This document shows, one piece after another, positions 6,373-13,400 of a stretch of DNA of 21,038 bases (the first letter of the stretch is position 1; every line of letters begins with the position of its first letter). Source of the DNA: Lachnospiraceae bacterium UBA3273 (GTDB lineage Bacteria > Bacillota > Clostridia > Lachnospirales > Lachnospiraceae); the NCBI GenBank assembly GCA_002362385.1, contig DEUB01000025.1, positions 21,364 through 42,401 on the forward strand. The letters are read 5' to 3'. The position numbers were made by a program, and so were the translations under genes. The notes under the pieces were generated by a model, which saw only the letters and a list, made by a program, of their open reading frames with translations, was not told the origin of the DNA and ran no database searches.

Positions 6373-7062
6373 ATGAAACATGGTAAGAAATATAGTGATG
6401 CGGCAAAAGCAATTGACCGTATGACACAATACGAGCCTGCAGAGGCAATTGCATTGGCAAAAAAAGCAGCTGTGGCTAAATTTGATGAAACGATCGAAGT
6501 GCATATCAGAACAGGTTGCGACGGACGTCATGCAGACCAGCAGATCCGCGGCGCGGTCGTACTGCCCAACGGAACCGGTAAGACGGTCAAGGTTTTGGTT
6601 TTCGCAAAAGGCGATAAGCTTAACGAGGCCGAAGCGGCAGGAGCTGATTTTGTCGGCGGCGAGGAATTGATCCCGAAGATTCAGAACGACGGCTGGCTAG
6701 ATTTTGATGTGGTCGTTGCAACACCCGATATGATGGGCGTTGTAGGACGTCTTGGTAAGGTTTTAGGCCCGAAAGGTTTAATGCCCAACCCCAAGGCAGG
6801 TACTGTTACAATGGATGTTACAAAAGCTGTAAATGATATTAAAGCAGGTAAGATCGAATACAGGCTTGACAAGTCCAATATCATCCATGTGCCGGTAGGA
6901 AAAGCTTCCTTTACCGAAGAGCAGTTAAAGGAAAACTTTGACGCTTTGATGGAAGCCATTGTAAAGGCAAAACCCAGCACATTAAAAGGACAGTATTTAA
7001 GAAGTATTTCACTGGCTCCTACTATGGGACCCGGCGTGAAAGTAAGTACTGCAAAGTTCTAA
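6373..7062 (+). CDS. rplA: 50S ribosomal protein L1
   Basis: 229 residues, the usual length. Domain I is split by the inserted domain II. It shows DETIEVHIRTGCDGRHADQQ (about 38-57), IRGAVVLPNGTGK and the signature KVLGPKGLMPNPKAGTVT in the middle. The end is SISLAPTMGPGVKV. L1 binds the mobile stalk of 23S rRNA and helps release of E-site tRNA, and also acts as a translational repressor of its own mRNA. The ATG at 6373 follows AAGGAGGG; an in-frame GTG at 6325 lies inside the operator hairpin and is rejected. An intrinsic terminator follows 17 bases after the stop. Confidence 0.98.
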   Translation: MKHGKKYSDAAKAIDRMTQYEPAEAIALAKKAAVAKFDETIEVHIRTGCDGRHADQQIRGAVVLPNGTGKTVKVLVFAKGDKLNEAEAAGADFVGGEELIPKIQNDGWLDFDVVVATPDMMGVVGRLGKVLGPKGLMPNPKAGTVTMDVTKAVNDIKAGKIEYRLDKSNIIHVPVGKASFTEEQLKENFDALMEAIVKAKPSTLKGQYLRSISLAPTMGPGVKVSTAKF

Positions 7063-7069
7063 TTTGATA

Positions 7070-7078
7070 TGGTATAAT
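7070..7078 (+). promoter_or_regulatory. Extended -10 promoter candidate for the CapA-family gene
   Basis: TGGTATAAT at 7070-7078 is a perfect TATAAT with a TGn extension. There is no good -35 (TGCAAA at 7050-7055, 17-bp spacing). Predicted start is near 7085, inside the 5' arm of the terminator at 7080-7107. Confidence 0.45.
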
Positions 7079-7079
7079 G

Positions 7080-7107
7080 AGGGTACGGTAACAGCCGTGC
7101 CCTTTTT
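7080..7107 (+). terminator. Intrinsic terminator after rplA
   Basis: GGGTACGG (7081-7088) pairs with CCGTGCCC (7095-7102) including one G-U pair, a TAACAG loop, an extra A-T at 7080/7103 and a T5 run at 7103-7107. It separates rplK-rplA from the downstream genes. Confidence 0.85.
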
Positions 7108-7181
7108 ATATGTGCAGGGACATGCAAAAAATCATGTGAATGCCTGAAAGGGGCGGGAAAGCTGCAGCTACGGGAGAATTT

Positions 7182-8564
7182 ATGAAAAGAAAGAAACGCA
7201 GAAAACGACAATTTGTATATTTTTTGATCACTCTGGCTGTTGTGACAGGCATAGGGACTCTGGGGCTGTATCTGTTTTCCAAAGCAGGAAGAGAGAAAGC
7301 TTTGGAAACGCCTTCGGAAAATCTGCAGGAGGAAAACGGCGAAAGCGTTCCGGGCAGGACTGGGAGCAGCATCAGAGTAGAGCTTCCTGAAAGTCCGGAA
7401 TTGGCGGGGCCTGAGGAACAAGAACGGGAGCCGGAGGAGAATCCCGCAAAAGAGCCTGCCACAGAGACCGGTCCCGTTACCATGGCCTTTGGGGGAGATG
7501 TCTGCTTTCATGACGAATACGCCAATATGCATTCCTTAAGAAGCAGGGGCGGTAAAATAGAAAGCTCTTTGTCCGCAGATCTGCTTGAAGAAATGCGGCA
7601 GGCGGATATTCTTATGGTCAACAATGAATTTTCTTATTCCCTGAGGGGAGAGCCTCTGCCGGAGAAAGCTTTTACATTCAGGAGCAGGCCGGAAAATGCG
7701 GGCCTTCTCCATGAAATGGGCGTGGATATCGTTTCCCTTGCCAATAATCATGTGTATGACTGGGGAGAGGACGCTCTTTTTGACACGCTGGATACTTTAA
7801 AAAATGCAGGGATTCCCTATGTCGGGGCCGGGAGAAATCTGGATGAGGCCAGAAAGCCTTATTATTTTGAAATAAACGGAAGAACCATTGCTTTTGTTTC
7901 GGCAACACAGGTGGAAAGAAACGAAAACCCTGACACCAAAGGCGCCACGGAGGTAACGGCGGGAACCTTCCGCTGTTTTACCGAGGAGGAATTCGGAAGG
8001 CTTTTGGAGACCGTGAGGGAAGCGGACGTTTCGGCGGATGCGACGGTGGTATATATTCACTGGGGGACGGAGAACACGGATGAACTCCACTGGGCCCAGG
8101 AGTGGCAGGCTCCGGAGCTTGTAAAAGCAGGAGCGGATCTGATCGTGGGAGATCATCCCCACTGTCTCCAGGGAATTGATTTTATTGAAGGGGTGCCTGT
8201 TTTTTACAGCATCGGGAATTTCTGGTTTAATTCCAAAAGCCTTGATACGGGGCTTTTAAAAGTAGTATTGGATGAAACGGGAAGGTTTTCCTGTCAGTTT
8301 TTGCCGGCGCTCCAGCATGACTGCAGGACGGATCTGGCTTCGGGAGGGGAAAAGCAGAGGATCCTTCAGTATCTACAGTGCATTTCCCCGGATGTTACCA
8401 TAGACGAGAACGGATTCATCAAAGACGTGCCTTACAGCGGACCGCCCATTGACTATGATGCGGTACAAAGAGTACCGCCTAAAAGAGAGGAGCCTGCAAA
8501 AGAAGGGGAGGCAGGAGAAACGCCGGCGGAGGGAACACCGACAGGGGAAATAACCGGGCAGTAA
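7182..8564 (+). CDS. CapA family protein (poly-gamma-glutamate synthesis type metallophosphatase-like), membrane anchored
   Basis: 460 residues from ATG 7182, which has GGGAGA just upstream; an ATG at 7140 is in frame but lacks a ribosome site. A very basic start (MKRKKRRKRQ) precedes one membrane helix at about 11-32, so a signal anchor with the body outside the cell. Residues about 35-100 are a Glu/Pro-rich linker. The domain has the CapA (PGA_cap) metallophosphatase-like motifs: D106 in FGGDVCFHD, NNEFSYS, N188-N189-H190 in ANNHVYDWG, H293 in HWGTE, D324-H325 and H327 in GDHPH, then YSIGNFWFNS. The tail is Glu/Gly/Pro-rich. In Bacillus, CapA works in poly-gamma-glutamate capsule synthesis or export, but the family is broad and no capB or capC lies here, so the substrate is unknown. 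The gene sits between rplA and rplJ, an unusual place. No dedicated terminator is seen before 8661. Confidence 0.85.
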   Translation: MKRKKRRKRQFVYFLITLAVVTGIGTLGLYLFSKAGREKALETPSENLQEENGESVPGRTGSSIRVELPESPELAGPEEQEREPEENPAKEPATETGPVTMAFGGDVCFHDEYANMHSLRSRGGKIESSLSADLLEEMRQADILMVNNEFSYSLRGEPLPEKAFTFRSRPENAGLLHEMGVDIVSLANNHVYDWGEDALFDTLDTLKNAGIPYVGAGRNLDEARKPYYFEINGRTIAFVSATQVERNENPDTKGATEVTAGTFRCFTEEEFGRLLETVREADVSADATVVYIHWGTENTDELHWAQEWQAPELVKAGADLIVGDHPHCLQGIDFIEGVPVFYSIGNFWFNSKSLDTGLLKVVLDETGRFSCQFLPALQHDCRTDLASGGEKQRILQYLQCISPDVTIDENGFIKDVPYSGPPIDYDAVQRVPPKREEPAKEGEAGETPAEGTPTGEITGQ

Positions 8565-8586
8565 AAAGCAGATTCCAAAGTGCATC

Positions 8587-8615
8587 TTGCAATCAAAATT
8601 TGCATATGCTATAAT
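8587..8615 (+). promoter_or_regulatory. Strong promoter of the antisense (antitoxin) RNA
   Basis: TTGCAA at 8587-8592, a 17-bp spacer and TATAAT at 8610-8615, with an extended -10 TGC at 8607-8609. Predicted start is 8621-8623. No open reading frame with a ribosome site follows, only about 90 nt to a terminator. Confidence 0.85.
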
Positions 8616-8621
8616 GCCAGT

Positions 8622-8712
8622 AGGCAAAAAAGTGATAATGAGTCCACACGGACAAAGAACGAACCCCCAAACCGTGGTGCAACACAGTTCGGGGGTTCTT
8701 CTTTTCTTTTTT
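8622..8712 (+). ncRNA. Putative antitoxin RNA of a type I toxin-antitoxin locus
   Basis: About 90 nt from the promoter at 8587-8615 to the T-tract at 8699-8712. Near its 5' end it contains AAAAAAGTGATAATGA (8626-8641) and TCCACAC (8643-8649), which recur at the toxin start region (8812-8827 and 8830-8836). Since the toxin is on the other strand, this RNA can pair with the toxin mRNA over codons 1-8 and the start codon. GTCC (8642-8645) and GGAC (8650-8653) can form a small hairpin that presents ACAC in its loop. Its 3' end lies on the shared terminator, where it also overlaps the tail of the convergent toxin mRNA. This is the layout of RNAII in the par/fst system of plasmid pAD1. No expression evidence is available from sequence alone. 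Confidence 0.7.
8661..8712. terminator. Bidirectional terminator shared by toxin mRNA and antitoxin RNA
   Basis: GAACCCCC (8661-8668) pairs exactly with GGGGGTTC (8691-8698). On the minus strand the stem extends by four pairs including a G-U, with further GTG/CAC pairing inside. The plus tail is TTCTTTTCTTTTTT (8699-8712). The minus tail GTTCTTTG is weaker. It would also stop read-through from the CapA-family gene. Confidence 0.85.
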
Positions 8713-8735
8713 ACGGCGGCAAAGCACCCGCCAGG

Positions 8736-8834
8736 CTATTTGTTGTCCTTGCGGTCACTGTCAAGCCATTTGATGATGTAGTGGCAGGCTACACCAGCCG
8801 CGACAGCAACTAAAAAAGTAATAATGATTTCCAC
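8736..8834 (-). CDS. Small hydrophobic peptide, putative Fst/PepA1-like type I toxin
   Basis: A 32-residue peptide from GTG (8832-8834) to TAG (8736-8738). AGGAGG (complement of 8842-8847) lies seven bases upstream, an ideal site. Residues 3-21 form one hydrophobic membrane helix (IIITFLVAVAAGVACHYII), followed by a charged tail KWLDSDRKDNK. This plan (short helix, aromatic-W-L junction, polar charged tail) is that of Fst and S. aureus PepA1/SprA1 toxins, which insert in the membrane of the producing cell. A convergent RNA with a repeat complementary to the start region and a shared terminator supports a toxin role. No signal peptide or larger reading frame is present. The alternative is a small regulatory membrane peptide unrelated to toxins. 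Confidence 0.75.
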   Translation of the reverse strand: MEIIITFLVAVAAGVACHYIIKWLDSDRKDNK

Positions 8835-8849
8835 ACAAACACCTCCTCC

Positions 8850-8889
8850 CGTTGTCGGGTATCGGTTGGACAACGAAGTTATTATATCA
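8850..8889 (-). promoter_or_regulatory. Toxin promoter and 5' stem-loop
   Basis: On the minus strand TGATATAAT (complement of 8881-8889) is a perfect extended -10; no good -35 is seen. The predicted start is near 8874. The transcript would then begin with CGTTGTC (8875-8869) pairing with GACAACG (8856-8850), a perfect 7-bp stem with a 12-nt loop. This stem ends only two bases before the GGAGGAGGT ribosome site. Such a 5' stem is typical of stable, translation-limited type I toxin mRNAs. Confidence 0.6.
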
Positions 8890-8980
8890 TGCATTTCTAC
8901 AATATTCTACTTTTTTTCACATACAAATATCCGGTATTGCCATATATAGTAAGAGCTTAAAAATGGAATTGAAAAAAGTG

Positions 8981-9010
8981 TTGACAACACAGCAGCCTTT
9001 GTGGTAGATT
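8981..9010 (+). promoter_or_regulatory. Promoter of rplJ-rplL
   Basis: A perfect TTGACA at 8981-8986, an 18-bp spacer and TAGATT at 9005-9010. The predicted start is near 9017, at the first hairpin of the L10 leader. The 90 bases between here and the toxin promoter are AT-rich with no gene. Confidence 0.75.
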
Positions 9011-9015
9011 AATTA

Positions 9016-9139
9016 AGGTCTTACGAGACTTTGCCGAAGACAGCAGGTGCCCTTATCAAGGGCGTAAGCGAAGCGCCTGCCGAGGAAAGAAAGAGTATGC
9101 TTGTGACTTTTTGCCTTCCGGTCTTCCGGGAGGCTTTTT
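9016..9139 (+). promoter_or_regulatory. L10-type ribosomal protein leader ending in a transcription attenuator
   Basis: The leader has a first hairpin AGGTCT/AGACTT (9016-9031). A long arm follows: GCAGGTGC (9043-9050) pairs with GCGCCTGC (9073-9080), enclosing CCTT/AAGG and a GCGTAAGCG turn. The sequence around GCCGAAGACAGCAGG and CCTGCCGAGGAAAG resembles the widespread L10 leader, which binds the L10-(L12)4 complex. At the end GCCTTCCGG (9113-9121) pairs with CCGGGAGGC (9126-9134), followed by T5 (9135-9139), a complete intrinsic terminator upstream of rplJ. In B. subtilis the same leader controls rplJL by attenuation, so that mode is expected here. Confidence 0.85.
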
Positions 9140-9188
9140 ATATGAATACTCCTATCGGCAATAAAATCTATAAGGAGGTAAATGTGAA

Positions 9189-9806
9189 ATGGCAAAGGTT
9201 GAACTGAAACAGCCAATCGTGGAAGAAATTTCCGGGTATCTGAAAGATGCTCAGTCCGTTGTGTTAGTTGATTACCGTGGACTTACCGTTGAGCAGGACA
9301 CACAGCTTCGTAAAGCGATGCGTGAAGCCGGCGTGGTATATAAGGTATACAAAAACACAATGATGAACTTTGCATTCAAAGGTACAGATTATGAAGCGCT
9401 TGCACCATATCTGGAAGGGCCCAGCGCAGTTGCGATCGCAAAAGATGACGCAACGGCACCGGCAAGGATCCTTGGCAAATATGCAAAGGATATTGAAGCA
9501 CTGGAAATCAAGGGCGGTGTAGTGGAAGGTATCGCATATGATGCCAAGGGAATCAGCGCGATCGCAAGCATTCCCGGCAGAGAGGAACTGCTTTCCAAAT
9601 TACTTGGAAGTCTCCAGTCTCCTATTACGAACCTGGCCCGCGTATTGAACCAGATCGCGGAAAAGGGTGGAGCAGGCGAAGCAGCACCTGCAGAAGAAAC
9701 TGCACCTGCTGAGGAAGCAAAAGCAGAAGAAGCGCCTGCAGAAGAAGCAAAAGCAGAAGAAGCAGCACCCGCAGAGGAAGCTCCTGCAGAGACTCCCGCA
9801 GAATAA
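9189..9806 (+). CDS. rplJ: 50S ribosomal protein L10 with a Glu/Ala/Pro-rich tail
   Basis: 205 residues, against about 165-175 for most L10. The globular rRNA-binding domain (1-about 130) has VVLVDYRGLTVEQDTQLRKA and VYKNTMMNFA. The following helix with PITNLARVLNQIAEK (about 143-158) is the L12-docking segment. Beyond it come about 45 residues of AEEAPAEEAK-type repeats, encoded by a near-perfect 30-bp tandem repeat (9711-9740, 9741-9770). L10 anchors the L12 dimers of the ribosomal stalk. The ATG has AAGGAGG ten bases upstream. rplL follows after 45 bases, and both are under the L10 leader. Confidence 0.97.
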   Translation: MAKVELKQPIVEEISGYLKDAQSVVLVDYRGLTVEQDTQLRKAMREAGVVYKVYKNTMMNFAFKGTDYEALAPYLEGPSAVAIAKDDATAPARILGKYAKDIEALEIKGGVVEGIAYDAKGISAIASIPGREELLSKLLGSLQSPITNLARVLNQIAEKGGAGEAAPAEETAPAEEAKAEEAPAEEAKAEEAAPAEEAPAETPAE

Positions 9807-9851
9807 TGGTAAAAAATGTTGAAAAATAAAAATTAAACGGAGGAAATGAAA

Positions 9852-10229
9852 ATGGCAAAATTAACAACAGCAGAATTTATTGATGCTATTAAAGAGTTAA
9901 CGGTTTTAGAATTAAATGATTTAGTTAAAGCTTGTGAAGAAGAGTTCGGCGTATCCGCAGCAGCAGGCGTTGTAGTTGCAGCAGCAGGCGGAGCGGCAGA
10001 AGGCGGCGCTGAGGAGAAGACAGAGTTTGATGTTGAGTTAACAGAGGTTGGTCCTAACAAGGTTAAAGTCATCAAAGTTGTACGTGAAGCTACAGGCCTT
10101 GGCTTAAAAGAAGCTAAAGACGTAGTTGACGGAGCTCCTAAAGTGATCAAGGAAGCTGCATCCAAGGAAGAGGCTGATGATATCAAGGCTAAGTTAGAAG
10201 CTGAAGGCGCTAAAGTTACTCTTAAGTAA
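9852..10229 (+). CDS. rplL: 50S ribosomal protein L7/L12
   Basis: 125 residues. An N-terminal dimerisation helix pair (1-34, LTTAEFIDAIKELTVLELND) is followed by an Ala/Gly-rich hinge (about 35-52) and the C-terminal factor-binding domain (about 53-125) with KVIKVVREATGLGLKEAKDV. L12 dimers recruit EF-G, EF-Tu and IF2 to the ribosome. The ATG at 9852 lies eight bases after GGAGG (9839-9843); another ATG at 9846 is only two bases from it and is rejected. It is the last gene of the rplJL operon. Confidence 0.98.
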   Translation: MAKLTTAEFIDAIKELTVLELNDLVKACEEEFGVSAAAGVVVAAAGGAAEGGAEEKTEFDVELTEVGPNKVKVIKVVREATGLGLKEAKDVVDGAPKVIKEAASKEEADDIKAKLEAEGAKVTLK

Positions 10230-10265
10230 TTAAGGAGCCAAAAGTCTTTTATATTCTGAATGAAC

Positions 10266-10313
10266 AAAAGAGCTGTCAGGGATTTTGAGAAGCAGGATCC
10301 GGCGGCTCTTTTT
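10266..10313 (+). terminator. Intrinsic terminator after rplL
   Basis: AAGAGCTGTC (10268-10277) pairs with GGCGGCTCTT (10301-10310), with two G-U pairs, extended by AA/TT outside. T5 at 10309-10313. The long loop contains further GGAT/ATCC pairing. Confidence 0.8.
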
Positions 10314-10335
10314 ATTCGTTTTTAGAATATTTTTA

Positions 10336-10364
10336 TTGACTTGCGGGTTGTCTTGTAGTATCAT
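10336..10364 (+). promoter_or_regulatory. Promoter of rpoB-rpoC
   Basis: TTGACT at 10336-10341, a 17-bp spacer and TATCAT at 10359-10364, each five of six to consensus. The leader of about 85 nt contains a compact hairpin ATGCAG-AGCG-CTGCAT (10400-10415). So rpoBC is transcribed independently of rplJL as well as by any read-through. Confidence 0.85.
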
Positions 10365-10455
10365 GGATGATGCACTATTGTGGTGTGATAGGCTTATTTA
10401 TGCAGAGCGCTGCATCAACAGGGCCGATTAATTGAAAGAACGGGGTGAAATGTCA

Positions 10456-13400
10456 ATGGAAAAGAACAGAATACGTCCGATCGCATCCGGTAAAGACGTA
10501 CGTATGAGCTATCAGAGACAAGAAGAAGTTTTGGAGATGCCGAATCTGATCGAGGTTCAGAAAAACTCCTATAACTGGTTCCTGAATGAGGGATTGAAAG
10601 AAGTATTTGACGATATTTCTCCGATTACCGATTACAGCGGACATCTGAGTCTTGAGTTCGTGGATTTTGAATTATGCGAGGATGACGTAAAGTATTCTAT
10701 TGAGAAATGTAAGGAGAGAGATGCAACTTACGCAGCGCCATTGAAGGTAAAAGTGCGTCTCTACAATAAAGAGAAGGATGAGATCAGCGAGCATGAGATC
10801 TTCATGGGAGACCTTCCCCTTATGACAGAGACAGGCACATTTGTGATCAACGGTGCGGAGCGTGTTATCGTAAGCCAGTTAGTGCGTTCTCCGGGCATTT
10901 ATTATGGAATCGGTCATGACAAGATCGGTAAAGAGCTGTATTCCTGTACAGTAATTCCCAACCGTGGCGCATGGCTGGAGTATGAAACGGATTCCAATGA
11001 CGTTTTCAGCGTTCGTGTAGACAGGACAAGAAAGGTACCGATTACTGTATTTATCCGTGCTTTGGGTATCGGCACAAATGAAGAGATCAGAGAATTATTC
11101 GGAGACGAGCCAAAGATCGAAGCCAGCTTCGCAAAGGATCCTTCCATTACGGAAAAGAACCCCAGCGGAAGCTATGAAGACGGTCTTTTAGAGTTATACA
11201 AAAAAATCCGTCCCGGCGAGCCTTTAAGTGTGGACAGCGCCGAGAGCCTGATCACGGCCATGTTTTTTGACCCCAGAAGATATGACCTTGCTAAGGTAGG
11301 ACGTTATAAATTCAATAAAAAGCTGATGTTTAAGAATCGTATCAGAAACCATGAGCTCGGCGAGGATGTTGTGGATCCCTATACAGGCGAGCTGATCGCT
11401 GCGGCAGGGACCGTCGTTACCGCCGAACTGGCGGATGAGATCCAGAATGCAGCCGTTCCTTATGTATATGTGCAGACCGAGGAGAAAAATGAAAAGGTAT
11501 TATCCAATATGATGGTGGATATTACCCATTTTGTGGACTGTAACCCCAGGGAGTTAGGCGTGACAGAACTGGTTTATTTCCCTGTATTGCAGCAGATCCT
11601 GGATGAATATTCCGAGAAGCCGGATGAACTTGCAGATGCTATCAAGAGGAATATCCACGATCTGATCCCCAAGCATATTACCAAGGAAGATATTATTGCT
11701 TCCATCAATTACAATATGCATTTGGAATACGGCATCGGTAATGACGATGATATCGATCATCTGGGCAACAGACGTATCCGCGCGGTAGGCGAGCTTTTGC
11801 AGAACCAGTACAGGGTGGGGCTTACCAGACTGGAAAGAGTCGTTCGTGAAAGAATGACGACACATGACGCGGAGGAAGTATCTCCCCAGGTTTTGATCAA
11901 CATCAAGCCCGTACAGGCTGCGGTCAAGGAATTCTTCGGTTCTTCCCAGCTGTCACAGTTTATGGATCAGAACAATCCTTTGGGCGAGCTGACCCATAAG
12001 AGACGTTTGTCTGCATTGGGACCGGGCGGTCTGTCAAGGGACAGGGCCGGATTTGAGGTCCGCGACGTACATTATTCCCACTATGGAAGAATGTGCCCTA
12101 TTGAGACTCCAGAGGGTCCTAATATCGGTTTGATCAACTCCCTTGCTTCTTATGCAAGGATCAATGAATACGGCTTCGTAGAAGCCCCTTACCGCAAGAT
12201 CGATAAGACGGATGCGGAGAATCCCGTTGTCACGGATGAAGTTGTATATATGACGGCGGATGAAGAAGATAATTACCATGTTGCCCAGGCTTCCGAGCCT
12301 CTGGATGCGGAAGGACATTTTAAGAGAAACTGGGTTTCCGGCCGTTATCTGGATGAGACACAGGAATATCCTAAGGCGTTGTTCGATTATATGGATGTAT
12401 CCCCTAAGATGATCTTCTCCGTTGCAACTGCTTTGATTCCGTTTTTGCAGAACGATGACGCCAACCGTGCCCTGATGGGTTCCAACATGCAGCGTCAGGC
12501 GGTTCCCCTTTTGTTTACGGAGGCTCCCGTAGTAGGAACCGGTATTGAGACAAAGGCTGCCGTTGACTCCGGCGTCTGTGTTGTTGCAAAAAAGGCGGGA
12601 ACCATTGATTATGTTTCTTCCAAGATCATCCGTATGACCTACGATGACGGAGAGAAGGACGAATATCGTCTGACCAAATTCTCAAGGAGCAACCAGTCTA
12701 ACTGCTACAACCAGAAGCCTATCGTATTTAAGGGCAACCATGTGGCGGCAGGCCAGGTTATCGCAGACGGACCTTCCACCAGCGAAGGAGAGCTGGCTTT
12801 AGGAAAGAATCCTTTGATCGGATTTATGACCTGGGAAGGCTATAACTACGAGGATGCGGTTTTATTAAGTGAAAGATTGGTACAGGACGATGTTTATACA
12901 TCCGTTCATATTGAAGAATACGAGGCGGAGGCCCGTGATACCAAATTGGGACCGGAAGAGATCACAAGAGACGTTCCGGGCGTAGGCGACGATGCTTTAA
13001 AGGATCTGGATGAAAGAGGTATTATCCGGATCGGCGCCGAGGTCCGCGCAGGAGATATCCTGGTGGGCAAAGTAACTCCCAAGGGAGAGACGGAGCTTAC
13101 TGCGGAAGAGAGGCTGCTTCGCGCTATTTTCGGCGAAAAGGCCCGCGAAGTAAGGGATACTTCCTTAAAGGTTCCCCACGGCGAATACGGTATTGTAGTG
13201 GATGCCAAGGTATTTACAAGGGAGAACGGGGACGAATTATCTCCGGGCGTTAACCAGGCAGTCCGTATCTATATTGCCCAGAAGAGAAAGATTTCCGTAG
13301 GCGATAAGATGGCTGGCCGTCACGGTAACAAGGGTGTTGTTTCCAGAGTGCTTCCTGTTGAGGATATGCCTTATCTGCCCAACGGACGTCCTTTGGACAT

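Noticed and set aside
8580..8813. Two overlapping plus-strand frames (64 and 77 codons) over the toxin-antitoxin locus
   Set aside because: They cross a promoter and an intrinsic terminator, lack ribosome sites, and lie opposite the better supported 32-residue peptide.
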